Source of the DNA: an uncultured Flavobacteriales bacterium
Lineage (GTDB): Bacteria; Bacteroidota; Bacteroidia; Flavobacteriales_D; Sanyastnellaceae
Length of the DNA: 64,000 nt
NCBI GenBank assembly: GCA_938074325.1
Contig: CALJFZ010000033.1
Location: forward strand, 1 to 64,000
Reading direction: 5' to 3'
Positions 36,278-45,517 of the stretch are shown here, piece after piece. The translations under genes and the position numbers were made by a program. Every line of letters starts with the position of its first letter. The stretch's first letter is position 1. The notes under the pieces were generated by a model. That model made no database searches. It had not been told where the DNA came from and worked only from the letters and a program-made list of their open reading frames with translations.

Positions 36278-38818
36278 ATGGAACAATTGAAATCCCACTT
36301 CCAACGGCACGCAATGCACTACATCGCGGTCGTCGTGTTCTACGCTTTGGCGGCGATTCTGCTCTCGAAATCCTTCGATGGATATGTCGTGCGGCAAGGG
36401 GACATTCAAAACTGGTTGGGCATGAGCAAGGAAGTTCAGGATGCGACGGTTTTGTTTGATGAGAAGCCCGCGTGGACCAATTCCATGTTCGGTGGAATGC
36501 CAGCGACCCACATCAAGGAGCAACACCCGGTGTTCGATGTGGCGGGGCATGTGAAACGTGCTTTCAACGCCTTGACCGGGTACAGTGGAATTACGGTATT
36601 CGTTTTGGCCATGCTGGGAGGGTACATCCTCGCATTGGCGTTGGGCGCTTCCCCGTGGGTAGCGCTTTTGTGCGGTGTGGGAATGGGACTCAGCACATTT
36701 GAAGTGCTCTATTATTCCGCGGGCCACAATTCCAAGGTCAACGCGGTAGCTTACATGCCATTCATTGTAGCCGGAGTAGTATGGGCCTACAGAGGCCGGC
36801 TGTTTTTGGGCAGTGCACTTGCGGCTTTAGCCACTGCCTTGCACGTGAGCTCGGGTCACCCCCAGATGACCTACTACCTCTTGTTTTTGTTGGTGGCAAT
36901 TGGCTTGGCAGAAACCTGGCGCATGGGCATCTCTGAGAAGAATTGGTCCAAGGCTTTGCGGGTCAATGGACTGATACTAGCGGCGGGTATTTTGGGTGTG
37001 CTTCCGCGGTATGCGCATTTGGCGGAAACCCAGGAATACGCCGAGTACACCATCCGCGGGGAACGGTTGTTGACCGACGGAGCTGAATCGGCCGAGGCCG
37101 GTCTCGACCGGGAATACATCTTGGAATACAGCATGGCTGCCGGTGAATGGTGGTCCATCATGTGCCCGGACATCAAAGGAGGCAACAACCCCTTGTACTG
37201 GGGTGAGCAAAAGTTTTCAGGCGGCGCCTTTTATTTCGGTGCCATCTTGGTGGCGCTGTTCTTCATGTTTTTGGTGGCCGGACGCGACAGGATGCGTTGG
37301 CCGTTGTTAGCGGTCACTGCTTTGGCCATTTTGCTGAGTCGGCGCGAAGTGGGCGGATTGATGGATTTTTTCCTGGAACACGTTCCTGCCTTCAACAAAT
37401 TTCGCGATACCAAAATGATGCTGGTCCTGGTTTTGTTGACGGTATCCATGGGGGCAGCCCTGGGACTCAAGGAATTGATCGCATCGTCAACTGCACCGGA
37501 CAATAAGCGACGCTGGTGGTGGATGGGAAGCGCCCTGGGTTTGGTGGCACTTTTTACAGGTTTCTACACCCTGCCTGAGGTCTTTTTCGATTTCCAATCC
37601 AACATCCGACAGGATGTGGCGGTCGAGCAATTGGGCTATGCGGAGGCGCTCAGTCGACGCTTGGAGGTCTTCCGGGCGGACGTGGTGCGCACGTTGGGTT
37701 TGCTCGTGGTGTTGGCAGGTGTGGTGGGCGCGTTGCTCTGGGGGAAACTCAAGCCTGTTCCCGCGCTCGCAGTGCTCCTCGTGGTGACGACCTTTGATTT
37801 GTGGAACGTTGACCAGCGGTACTTCAACCAAGAAAAGGTCAACGGGGTCTACCGGAACTGGGTGAAAAAAGTGGATCACGCTTTTCCATTCACGCCCGAG
37901 CCTCAGATGATGAAGTTGTTGGCGCAAGACTTTCCAGCCTCGCCTGAAAATGTGGAACGGGCGGAAAAACTGTATGCTTCTTACCTCGACCGGTTTGAGG
38001 ACATCCGCTTGACCCGTGCGGAGAAGGAACGCTTGCAGGCGGTGAGCCAATTTGGTGCCATGCGTTTTGCCTCTCCGTATCGAATTCTGCGGTGGGAAAA
38101 TCCGTTCAACGATTCATCGGCTTCGTACTTCTTCCAAAGCATTGGAGGTTATCACGCTGCGAAACTTCGTCGGTACCAGGACTTCATGGACCGGGTCCTT
38201 TTCCCGGAGCGTCAAAAGCTCATCGCAGGCCTACAATCGGGTGCTACCCAAGCAGCATTTGACGGCTTGGTGGGGCACAAAATGCTGAACACTCGGTACA
38301 TCCTTTTTGGACAGATGGCCGATCCCGTGGCCGTTCCGGGAGTTCCGGGCTATGCTTGGGTGGCCGACAGCTGGAATTGGGCAGAATCCGCTGATGACGA
38401 AATGGCGCAGACCGCTGCTTTGACGGCTCCGACGCAGGCGGTGGTTCACACAGAATTCAAAGGCCAATTGGACGGTGCTTCACCGGCGGCCTCAGGCTCC
38501 ATTGAACTGGTCAATTACAGCCCAGGTTACCTGGAATACCAGGCCAATCTCGATGAAGCGGGTTTGGGCATCTTCTCGGAAATCTGGTACCCGGAAGGAT
38601 GGATTGCTTACATCGATGGCGAACGCGTGGAAACTTTTAGAGCGAATTACGTGTTGAGGGCGATGAAGGTCCCTGCTGGAACGCATACGATTACGTGGGA
38701 GTTCATTCATGAACGATCCTCGGTGCTGGATGTGTTGTTCAATGTGTTGCTGCTGCTGTTTGTGGTTGGAACTGGCTGGTGGGGATTCAGAAAATCAGAA
38801 GCAGTTGAAACAACCTAA
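36278..38818 (+). CDS. yfhO: YfhO family membrane protein
   Basis: An 846-residue polytopic membrane protein: about twelve hydrophobic helices in the first 520 residues, then a soluble beta-rich extracytoplasmic domain and a final helix near residue 815. The FGGMPATHIKEQHP loop after the first helix and EVLYYSAGHNSKVNA are typical YfhO segments. In Gram-positives YfhO has been tied to glycosylation of lipoteichoic acid. In Bacteroidota it is a conserved putative glycosyltransferase-like protein of unknown substrate. The DUF4834 gene upstream may be a partner, which is inference from position. Confidence 0.88.
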   Translation: MEQLKSHFQRHAMHYIAVVVFYALAAILLSKSFDGYVVRQGDIQNWLGMSKEVQDATVLFDEKPAWTNSMFGGMPATHIKEQHPVFDVAGHVKRAFNALTGYSGITVFVLAMLGGYILALALGASPWVALLCGVGMGLSTFEVLYYSAGHNSKVNAVAYMPFIVAGVVWAYRGRLFLGSALAALATALHVSSGHPQMTYYLLFLLVAIGLAETWRMGISEKNWSKALRVNGLILAAGILGVLPRYAHLAETQEYAEYTIRGERLLTDGAESAEAGLDREYILEYSMAAGEWWSIMCPDIKGGNNPLYWGEQKFSGGAFYFGAILVALFFMFLVAGRDRMRWPLLAVTALAILLSRREVGGLMDFFLEHVPAFNKFRDTKMMLVLVLLTVSMGAALGLKELIASSTAPDNKRRWWWMGSALGLVALFTGFYTLPEVFFDFQSNIRQDVAVEQLGYAEALSRRLEVFRADVVRTLGLLVVLAGVVGALLWGKLKPVPALAVLLVVTTFDLWNVDQRYFNQEKVNGVYRNWVKKVDHAFPFTPEPQMMKLLAQDFPASPENVERAEKLYASYLDRFEDIRLTRAEKERLQAVSQFGAMRFASPYRILRWENPFNDSSASYFFQSIGGYHAAKLRRYQDFMDRVLFPERQKLIAGLQSGATQAAFDGLVGHKMLNTRYILFGQMADPVAVPGVPGYAWVADSWNWAESADDEMAQTAALTAPTQAVVHTEFKGQLDGASPAASGSIELVNYSPGYLEYQANLDEAGLGIFSEIWYPEGWIAYIDGERVETFRANYVLRAMKVPAGTHTITWEFIHERSSVLDVLFNVLLLLFVVGTGWWGFRKSEAVETT

Positions 38819-40058
38819 ACCGTCCGGACATCAGGTCACCGCATTATCCGATGGTGTTGATGCGCATTGGAGTTGGGGTGAGCCTGCAATCGAATCGATT
38901 GATTGGGATGCGTGGGACGCTTTGCTACACAGCTCAGGATCGGCTTCGGTGTTTCTCGAGAGCCGCATGGTTCAGGCGCTGCTTGCCGCGCCCGATCGGT
39001 ATATCGCCGCTCTGCAATGGTTTGAAGCAGACAGGCTGGTGGGGTTGGCTTGCGTAGAGGATACGTGCGCGGAGAGCATCAACCTCGACGGCCATTTGCA
39101 GTCTGAGCGTCCATGGTTTGGCTGGGTCAGCCGCCGGCTTCATGGCAAGGATGGCCGATTTCAATTCGGCGTACGGGTCGTAGGCACGGTTTTGGGAAGT
39201 GGCGAACACGGGCAATGTTGGTCGAAGGAGATTGCCGAGACGCGGGCGCATGCGCTGCTTTCGCAAGCCGTATTTCAGCCACTTAAGGTTAACGGTCAAC
39301 AGGTGCCCCGTGTGGTCATGGTAAAAGACCACCCGCTTCTGGACCAAGCGCCACGGAGGGTCCTTCATCCCGGATGGATTCCCCTTGAATTTGACCCAGA
39401 AATGATCTTTCACGTAAATCCAGATTGGAAGGATTTCGATGACTACATGGCGGATTTGAAGACCAAGTCCCGCACAAAGATCAAGCGAATCCTGACGTTG
39501 TCAGAAGGTTTTGTGTTGAGGGAGTGGACCTTGGATGATTTGCAGGAACGTGCGGAAGAGTTGATTGCGTTGTATCGCCGCGTGTATGAGCGCTCGGGAT
39601 TCCGTCTGGGCTCGCTTCACGCTGCTGAATTGGTGACTTCCAAGGAGCGCTGGGGAGAAGATTTTGTCGTGACCGGTTATGAATTGGACGGGGAACTTCG
39701 CGGATTTCAGTGCGCTTATGTCGGTCGGGAGGAAACTGAAGCATTCTTTGTGGGTTTCGACCCCGAATTGCTCAAATCCCACGCCATCTACCAGCGCATG
39801 CTCGTGGAATTCATTTGCCTAGGGGTTAGACGCAAGAGCACACGGGTCAACATGGGGCGCACCGCGTTGGAGATCAAGTCCTCAGTTGGGGCATTGCCGC
39901 GGCGATTACAATGTGAAGTGCGCTTCAGGAATCCCTTGTTCCACGCGGTGGTCAGCAGGTATGCACGCGGTTATACCCCCGTTGCTGCCAAGTTGCGACA
40001 GCCCTGGAAGGCCGATGCAAAAGCGTTGTCAGCCCACTCAGAAGTCCATTCCTTCTGA
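38805..40058 (+). CDS. GNAT-fold (FemAB-like) acyltransferase, hypothetical
   Basis: A 417-residue soluble protein. The C-terminal half (about 240-385) resembles the GNAT/FemAB fold: KTKSRTKIKRILTL, an EELIALYRRVYERSGF helix, GELRGFQCAYV and a final VNMGRTALEIKSSVGA segment like peptidoglycan-bridge or long-chain N-acyltransferases. Substrate unknown. The gene overlaps the end of yfhO; no ATG lies between the yfhO stop and the conserved region, so I take the TTG at 38805, which overlaps yfhO by 14 bases. Its 3' end overlaps the convergent TonB-receptor gene by 21 bases. Confidence 0.65.
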   Translation: MKQPKPSGHQVTALSDGVDAHWSWGEPAIESIDWDAWDALLHSSGSASVFLESRMVQALLAAPDRYIAALQWFEADRLVGLACVEDTCAESINLDGHLQSERPWFGWVSRRLHGKDGRFQFGVRVVGTVLGSGEHGQCWSKEIAETRAHALLSQAVFQPLKVNGQQVPRVVMVKDHPLLDQAPRRVLHPGWIPLEFDPEMIFHVNPDWKDFDDYMADLKTKSRTKIKRILTLSEGFVLREWTLDDLQERAEELIALYRRVYERSGFRLGSLHAAELVTSKERWGEDFVVTGYELDGELRGFQCAYVGREETEAFFVGFDPELLKSHAIYQRMLVEFICLGVRRKSTRVNMGRTALEIKSSVGALPRRLQCEVRFRNPLFHAVVSRYARGYTPVAAKLRQPWKADAKALSAHSEVHSF

Positions 40059-42554
40059 ACCTCCGCCTTCGTAGCGGTCGCGTCCGTCTCCTGAGCGGCG
40101 GCGTTCTTCCAACTTACCGATTTTCCATGTAGCCGTCAGGTAGAGGTTGCGCGACTCTCGCTTGAACCGGTTTTCCTGGTACAAATTGGCAAAGTCTGAG
40201 AGGTAGGACCACTCGCGTGTGTCGAATACGTCGCTCAAACGCAAGGCCAATGTGAGGTTTCCGTCGAGCAAGGTGTGCTGGATGTTCGCATCCATGAAGG
40301 CATAGCCGTTGAACCGTCCTTGTGGTGTTACAGCCGGTCCACGGTACATGCCGTTGACTTGCCATTTCCATTGGCGGTCTGCCCCCCAAGATTGGTTGGC
40401 AAAGAAGTTGAGGTTGTAGGACCAACCTGTGGCGTCGTTTGCAAATTCAACGTCTCCGACGTCGTTTTGGAGGTGGTACACCGATGCGGTTAGTCTGGCT
40501 TGTCCACGGCTCGGAAGCGGAGCCATTACGATGACCTCTAACCCTTCGTTTTGGCGTTGGCCTTGATTGATCCAACTGGAGGTTCGAATACCTGTGGCGT
40601 CGATGCTCGAGTACCGTTGGATGATGTCATTCGTGATTTTCCAGAACAGGGAGGTGGTCAATGAAGCCCGCCCGCGCGACCATTGGTGACCGATCTCCAT
40701 GCTGTTCGTGTATTCTGGTCGAAGTTCTGGATTTCCCGTTCGGATGTTCCGGCTGTCGCTGTCGTCCACAAAAGGAGAAACTGAGCGACCACGGGGCCGA
40801 TTGACCCTGCGGCTGTAACTCGCAATCCAACTCACTTCGTCGTTCCGTTGCTTGGAGAAATTGAAAGACGGATAAAGGGAGAAGTAGTCGTTTGTGAAGC
40901 GCTGATCTCCTTCCCAATTGGCTTCTGTAAAGACTTGCTCCGCCCGCAATCCCGCCTGTACACCGTAGACGCCAAACTTGCGTCCAAGGGTGGAATAAAC
41001 CGCATGCACGTCTTCTCGGTAATTGAAGTCGAAGGATGCAGCGACCAGATTGACGGGGACCAGGACCCCCGCCGTCCAGACGGCCGTGTCGGACGTGAGG
41101 AATTCGAATTGGTCCTCCTTTTGGGAGAGGTTGGACTTCCATCCCCATTCCCATTTGCCGTCGTTGGCCAAGGGCATTTCAAAATCGAGTTGAGCGACTG
41201 TCCGTGTGTTATTGTTCACCTGGATGTTGGTGTCCAAGGCGAACGCATCCGTGTTCAAGCTGCGGTCTTCAATGAACTCATCCGAGCGGGAGGATGAATT
41301 GGAATGGCGGATTTGGGCGAACAGGAAGTGCCGCGGGTTTGAGTTGAACTCCTTGCGGTAACTCCCGTCCAAATCCCAGCCTTGCCCCCCAGAGGTCTCC
41401 TCAGACATGCGGTCGGTGAGGTACGTTGTTCCCGTGGACCACGCCTCGTTGTTGCCGAGCAGGGTGAAGTTATCCCGTACGTTCTGGTTGACGTTGACAT
41501 TCCAAGCGAATACCTCCGATTTCGAGGGGTACCATTCCATGCCGATGCGGCCGTTGAGGCTCGAACGCAGTTGGCTTCCGTCCCGAACTTGATCGGTGAC
41601 GGAAGAACTGTCCGCTCCTGTGAGCTCCCGGTGGGTTTCACCGAGCCGGAACAAGTCTCGCTGGTTCCAGCTCGCGCTGCTGAAGACAGAGAATTTCTCG
41701 TTTTTGTAGTTCAGGGAAATCGAAGCGTTGTGGTTGCCTCCAGTTCCCGGGGTCGCTTGGGCTTGTCCGTGAAAGCCTTGCAGCTTGTTCTTTTTGAGCA
41801 CGATGTTCAGGATGCCCGCCATGCCATCGGGATCGTATTTGGCAGAGGGGTTGGTAATGACTTCCACGCGGTCAATGGAACTCGCCGGAATTTGTTCGAG
41901 GAAGGCATTTTGCGCCGCGCCGGTCAGTCCGGAGGGCCGGCCATCGATTAAAATTTGAACTTGCGAAGACCCTCGGAGGCTCACGTTTCCATCGATGTCC
42001 ACGGCTACAGAGGGCACGTTCACAAGCAGTTCACTCGCCGTACCGCCTGCAGCTGACAGGTCGTTGCCCACCTTGAACACCCTTCGGTCGATCAACATTT
42101 CAAGTGAGCTCGCTTCCTCAACCACCACGGCCTCCTCTAATTCGTTGATGCGGATTTGCAGGGCGATGGTGCCAGCATCGTAAGCCGTTGTGGTACGCGG
42201 CGAAAGGGCAATGGGGTCTGAATTGTACGAAGCGTAGCCCATGAAATTGACTTGCAAGATGTAGCGTCCAAAAGGCAACTCACTGAGGCTGAACGCACCT
42301 GATTCATCGGCCAGTTGACCGGCGACTATTGAGCTGTCTCGCACGCTTATTAGGGCGACGGAGGCGAAAGAAATTCCATCCGTCGTTTCGCTGTCCACTA
42401 CGCGACCTGTCACGCTGCAGATGGCCGGTCGTTCTCCACCAGGACCACCAGGACCGCCGGGTCGCTGGGCGAAGACCTCGGGCCCAATGAATGAAAAGCT
42501 GAGCAACAAACACGCGATGCTCAATGAGCGCAGGAGGGTAGAGGATAGCTGCAT
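40038..42554 (-). CDS. TonB-dependent receptor-like outer-membrane protein with carboxypeptidase-like domain
   Basis: An 838-residue outer-membrane protein. A signal peptide ends at FAQ (about residue 30), followed by a Gly/Pro-rich stretch, a carboxypeptidase regulatory-like beta domain (about 45-130: VTGRVVDSETTDGISFASV), a plug domain (NVPSVAVDIDGNVSLRGSS; VEVITNPSAKYDPDG) and a large barrel of the outer_membrane_beta-barrel (PF14905-like) type. No SusD partner is adjacent, so it is not a classical SusCD pair; the ligand is unknown. A longer frame opens 15 codons upstream, but the ATG at 42554 gives a better signal peptide. Confidence 0.85.
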   Translation of the reverse strand: MQLSSTLLRSLSIACLLLSFSFIGPEVFAQRPGGPGGPGGERPAICSVTGRVVDSETTDGISFASVALISVRDSSIVAGQLADESGAFSLSELPFGRYILQVNFMGYASYNSDPIALSPRTTTAYDAGTIALQIRINELEEAVVVEEASSLEMLIDRRVFKVGNDLSAAGGTASELLVNVPSVAVDIDGNVSLRGSSQVQILIDGRPSGLTGAAQNAFLEQIPASSIDRVEVITNPSAKYDPDGMAGILNIVLKKNKLQGFHGQAQATPGTGGNHNASISLNYKNEKFSVFSSASWNQRDLFRLGETHRELTGADSSSVTDQVRDGSQLRSSLNGRIGMEWYPSKSEVFAWNVNVNQNVRDNFTLLGNNEAWSTGTTYLTDRMSEETSGGQGWDLDGSYRKEFNSNPRHFLFAQIRHSNSSSRSDEFIEDRSLNTDAFALDTNIQVNNNTRTVAQLDFEMPLANDGKWEWGWKSNLSQKEDQFEFLTSDTAVWTAGVLVPVNLVAASFDFNYREDVHAVYSTLGRKFGVYGVQAGLRAEQVFTEANWEGDQRFTNDYFSLYPSFNFSKQRNDEVSWIASYSRRVNRPRGRSVSPFVDDSDSRNIRTGNPELRPEYTNSMEIGHQWSRGRASLTTSLFWKITNDIIQRYSSIDATGIRTSSWINQGQRQNEGLEVIVMAPLPSRGQARLTASVYHLQNDVGDVEFANDATGWSYNLNFFANQSWGADRQWKWQVNGMYRGPAVTPQGRFNGYAFMDANIQHTLLDGNLTLALRLSDVFDTREWSYLSDFANLYQENRFKRESRNLYLTATWKIGKLEERRRSGDGRDRYEGGGSEGMDF

Positions 42555-42624
42555 ACGTTGGTATAAGACGTCCGACAGGGGCATTTGTTTAATGCGCACC
42601 GATGGACGGCAAATATCCGTGAAT

Positions 42625-43545
42625 TCAGACCTCCGGCCAATGGTTCTTTACCACCACCCCTCGGTTGATCTCTTTGTATGTACCGCCCTCATTTTCGACT
42701 TGCACCACCATCCAAGCATTGGACTTTCGTTTGCCTTGCGGTAACAATGGGTTCGAGTGGAGTGGATGTACATCTGTTGGATCGTGGCGAACGCGGAGCC
42801 AGTGCGCTGGATCCAATAGGACCCACTGGCCCGCTGATGACCAAATTTGTTCCCAATCGCCTTCGTGGCACCACCAGCCTACATGGCAGTTGGGAGAGGC
42901 GTTTTTGGGCAAAACAGGCCGGGCAATGCGGCTGTAATGCTCGAAGAACCAGCCTTTCATCCAGGCGCGGCGCTCGGTGATGTGCAAGCCTTGCTCCTCG
43001 AATATTTGCGCCACCGCCGCATCTTCGGAGAGGCGAAGTTGTTGTTGGAATTTAGCCAGTTTCAAATCAAGCCGGTCCACAGGGTCGATTCCTCGCCACG
43101 TTTCCCATTGGCTTGAACCGGCCGAACTGAGGTAGAATTTGACCGCAAGCTCCAGGTGCACGCATGCCACCTCGTTGCGGATGATCAAATCGATTTCTCC
43201 CGCCGTTCGCTTGCCCAATTGGATGACATGGTTGGCAGCGAGAACGGTCCAATCGGAATGGAAGGCGAGCCATGCCTGAATGTTTCGTTCGAACCGATGG
43301 CCGAGCCGGAGCGAGGCGGTATCCACGCGCTCACCTGCCATGTCGAAGCCCGTGCGGTCGGCGGTCTCCAGCCAGGTAGTGAACTCCATGCGCGCGGATT
43401 CGTCTTCCCTTTGTCCCCAATGGTCAGGCAGGTCGGCCATAAGCGAGGGGCTTCCTACGCACCAAGCGATTTCTTGCCAATACCTCCCTGGACAAGCGTT
43501 TAAAAGGTCTTCAAGATGCGGAGGCCATTGGCTCAGTTTTCCCAT
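42625..43545 (-). CDS. DUF1853 family protein
   Basis: A 306-residue protein with no signal peptide, assigned to DUF1853 from LGHRFERNIQAWL, LGKRTAGEIDLIIR and HLELAVKFYL near the middle. The GEIDLI...HLELAVKFYL pattern has the D...ExK arrangement of PD-(D/E)xK nuclease-like folds. Nuclease activity is not shown for the family, so this is inference from motif. It is tryptophan-rich. It lies upstream of the TonB-type receptor on the same strand with a 70-base gap. Confidence 0.75.
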   Translation of the reverse strand: MGKLSQWPPHLEDLLNACPGRYWQEIAWCVGSPSLMADLPDHWGQREDESARMEFTTWLETADRTGFDMAGERVDTASLRLGHRFERNIQAWLAFHSDWTVLAANHVIQLGKRTAGEIDLIIRNEVACVHLELAVKFYLSSAGSSQWETWRGIDPVDRLDLKLAKFQQQLRLSEDAAVAQIFEEQGLHITERRAWMKGWFFEHYSRIARPVLPKNASPNCHVGWWCHEGDWEQIWSSAGQWVLLDPAHWLRVRHDPTDVHPLHSNPLLPQGKRKSNAWMVVQVENEGGTYKEINRGVVVKNHWPEV

Positions 43546-43585
43546 GGTTGAAGGACTATCTTCGCGGTCAAGTTAATCGAATTCC

Positions 43586-43828
43586 ATGCGAACCCTTGCA
43601 CACGTGCCGCACCCGCTGATGCGAATCACTATCAATCATTGGAACGATAAGTACCAACTGCGGTATGAACTCGATCGGTACGAGCAGGCCTTCAAGTTTG
43701 AATCCGACACGTTTACTCTAGAGGCCGTACAGGCCATTGCCCAACGCATCTCGGACGACGTGCTCAAAGGTTTTGTGACCATGCGCTCGCTAGTGCAAGC
43801 GGAACTCAACGAAAACCCTCCACAATGA
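43586..43828 (+). CDS. Small conserved hypothetical protein
   Basis: An 80-residue cytoplasmic protein beginning MRTLAHVPHP. I recall similarly sized Bacteroidota proteins with a related start (an HP-x-x-x-I-T-I strand, then a YEQ-F-K motif, present here as DRYEQAFKF), but no name or function. Its stop overlaps the ATG of the OmpH-like gene (ATGA), and that gene in turn overlaps a DUF4924 gene. The three form one operon starting 40 bases from the divergent DUF1853 gene. Confidence 0.75.
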   Translation: MRTLAHVPHPLMRITINHWNDKYQLRYELDRYEQAFKFESDTFTLEAVQAIAQRISDDVLKGFVTMRSLVQAELNENPPQ

Positions 43829-44442
43829 ATAAGCAGTTGATTTTGATTTTGATGGCTTGCCTGACCCTCTGGTTGGCAGCATTGACGTACATCCAATTTG
43901 GAAACACCGGGCCATCAGTCTCTCCGGCCCTTCAGTCCGGACAATCGGCCACCGTTGCCTACGTGCACGGCGACTCTATCCAGACGGGGTACGAGTTCAT
44001 CGCAGCGCGGGAACGCGCTTTGTTTGCGGCGGTTCAACAAGCGCAGATGGCAGTCGAACGTTTGGCCACACCGTTGCAAGAAGAAGCGCAAGAGCTCATT
44101 GCTTATGCGAACGGCGCCGGGGTGACCGAAGACGAGGTCCAAATCGCCCAGTCACGTTTGTATGAAATCGAGGCACAGCTCGCGCAGATCCAAAACGAGT
44201 CGCAGAATCGGTTGGTCCAACTCGAGAATCAGCTGCAAGCCGAAGTGGCGCAACAGCTTAGTTCGGAAGTGGCCGAGTTTGCCGCAGAAAATGGATTGGA
44301 AGTGGTGCTCAATTGGGGGCTGTCAGGAGAAGGTGTTTTGTATGGTGCTCCGGCGTTTGACGTAACCGAGGCGCTGTTGGCCTTTATGAATGATCGCTAC
44401 GAGGAGCCGGCACCAGAAACGGAAGGGACCACGGAAGAATGA
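43825..44442 (+). CDS. OmpH/Skp-like periplasmic chaperone
   Basis: A 205-residue protein with an N-terminal signal anchor (about 3-25), then the Skp/OmpH pattern: YVHGDSIQTGYEF at the start of the mature part, a long coiled coil (about 65-140) rich in Gln and Glu, and a closing beta segment with GLEVVLNWG and a VTEALLAFMN helix. Skp-like proteins hold unfolded outer-membrane proteins in the periplasm. The C terminus is acidic. The start overlaps the previous stop by four bases. Confidence 0.82.
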   Translation: MNKQLILILMACLTLWLAALTYIQFGNTGPSVSPALQSGQSATVAYVHGDSIQTGYEFIAARERALFAAVQQAQMAVERLATPLQEEAQELIAYANGAGVTEDEVQIAQSRLYEIEAQLAQIQNESQNRLVQLENQLQAEVAQQLSSEVAEFAAENGLEVVLNWGLSGEGVLYGAPAFDVTEALLAFMNDRYEEPAPETEGTTEE

Positions 44443-44954
44443 GCACGGCGTCGACCAAGAAAATCGAACACATTGTCGAGTATGTGCTTTACGTGTGGCA
44501 GATGGAGGATTTGGTCCGTGCGGCCCAATTTTCTGAGGAAGCCATAGACAGCTTGTTCCAAGGACAGGGAGGAGAGGATTGCGAGTGGCTGCTGGCTTTG
44601 AGCAAGCAAATGAAACGAGAAAACCTGGAGGAGAAAGGGCACATTTCGGACGTCATCGAGGTGCAGACCGAACTGGCTTTGTTGCACGATCTATTGACCG
44701 GGCCCATGGAGGACGAGATTTACATCAGCTCGTTCCAAACAGCCGAGCCCATTCTTCGCGAACTCGAGCAGAACAAAATGGGAGAGGGGCTGCGTCACCC
44801 CACAGAAACCATGTTAACCGCGCTGTACGGTTGGTTGGTATTGAAAATGCGGAAAGAGGAAGTGTCCTTAGAAACCCAATCTGCATTGCAGCCCATCCGT
44901 GAGATGGCCAATGCGTTGGCAAGGGGCCACGTGAAAGTGTACCAAGGAAAATAA
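44439..44954 (+). CDS. DUF4924 family protein
   Basis: A 171-residue, all-helical cytoplasmic protein. The start (KIEHIVEYVLYVWQMEDLVRA) and the later HPTETMLTALYGWLVLKMR motif fit DUF4924, a Bacteroidota-specific family of unknown function. It is the last gene of the three-gene operon with the OmpH-like chaperone (ATGA overlap). It converges with the next gene two bases after its stop. Confidence 0.8.
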   Translation: MSTASTKKIEHIVEYVLYVWQMEDLVRAAQFSEEAIDSLFQGQGGEDCEWLLALSKQMKRENLEEKGHISDVIEVQTELALLHDLLTGPMEDEIYISSFQTAEPILRELEQNKMGEGLRHPTETMLTALYGWLVLKMRKEEVSLETQSALQPIREMANALARGHVKVYQGK

Positions 44955-44956
44955 GT

Positions 44957-45376
44957 TCAACGGTTCTGGAGTCGGCGCACGTGGCGCATCCGGCTGATTG
45001 AGATGCGCAGTACATGGGACTCATTTCGCAACCGGTCAATGATCGCGGTTGAGAGTTCGTGCTGAGGCAGTGCGATGGAGCCTTCTGGCCACCCGTTCAG
45101 GTCGCCTCCTACGATCATGCACTTGAAGAAGTCGTGCACGTTGGATGCCTCTTTGGCAAGTGCTTGAACGCCGGCATTGGATTGCATCTCTTCGTCGACG
45201 ATGAGCCAAGCAGATTGGTGCTTGCCGTTTTCGTGCAAAAATTCGGACACGTTCAATTCAGTCGGGGAGAGCACACGGGCCTCGGCAAAATCACGGATGC
45301 GTGCTGCAAAGCTTTCGCTTTCGGCTCCATTGGAGAAGGCAATCCAGATGATGGGGGTTGAGTTAAACGGTGTCAT
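44957..45376 (-). CDS. Hypothetical protein beside the ThiF cluster
   Basis: A 139-residue soluble protein I do not recognise. It has alternating hydrophobic strands (PIIWIAFSN, SAWLIVDEEM, FFKCMIVGG) and amphipathic helices that give a receiver-like alpha/beta impression, but the receiver aspartate and lysine are not convincing. The frame is open further upstream, but the ATG at 45376 gives a sensible N terminus. The stop lies two bases from the convergent DUF4924 gene, as is common for real genes in this genome. It is divergent from the ThiF gene and might share control with it. Confidence 0.55.
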   Translation of the reverse strand: MTPFNSTPIIWIAFSNGAESESFAARIRDFAEARVLSPTELNVSEFLHENGKHQSAWLIVDEEMQSNAGVQALAKEASNVHDFFKCMIVGGDLNGWPEGSIALPQHELSTAIIDRLRNESHVLRISISRMRHVRRLQNR

Positions 45377-45517
45377 GTAGGCGCTTTTCGCGTTGAGACT
45401 GCATTTACGGGCTCCTTGCTGAAAAGGTTGCAGATTCCCACATGGGCCGTGTTCAAAACATCTTCCATGCCCGTTTCCACTCCTGTGTTCATCATCGAAC
45501 TTCACAGGTTGAAGCAA

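Noticed and set aside
45059-45361. Plus-strand open frame of 100 codons opposite the 139-residue hypothetical gene
   Set aside because: The minus-strand reading has more plausible hydrophobic-strand periodicity and a stop packed against the convergent DUF4924 gene.
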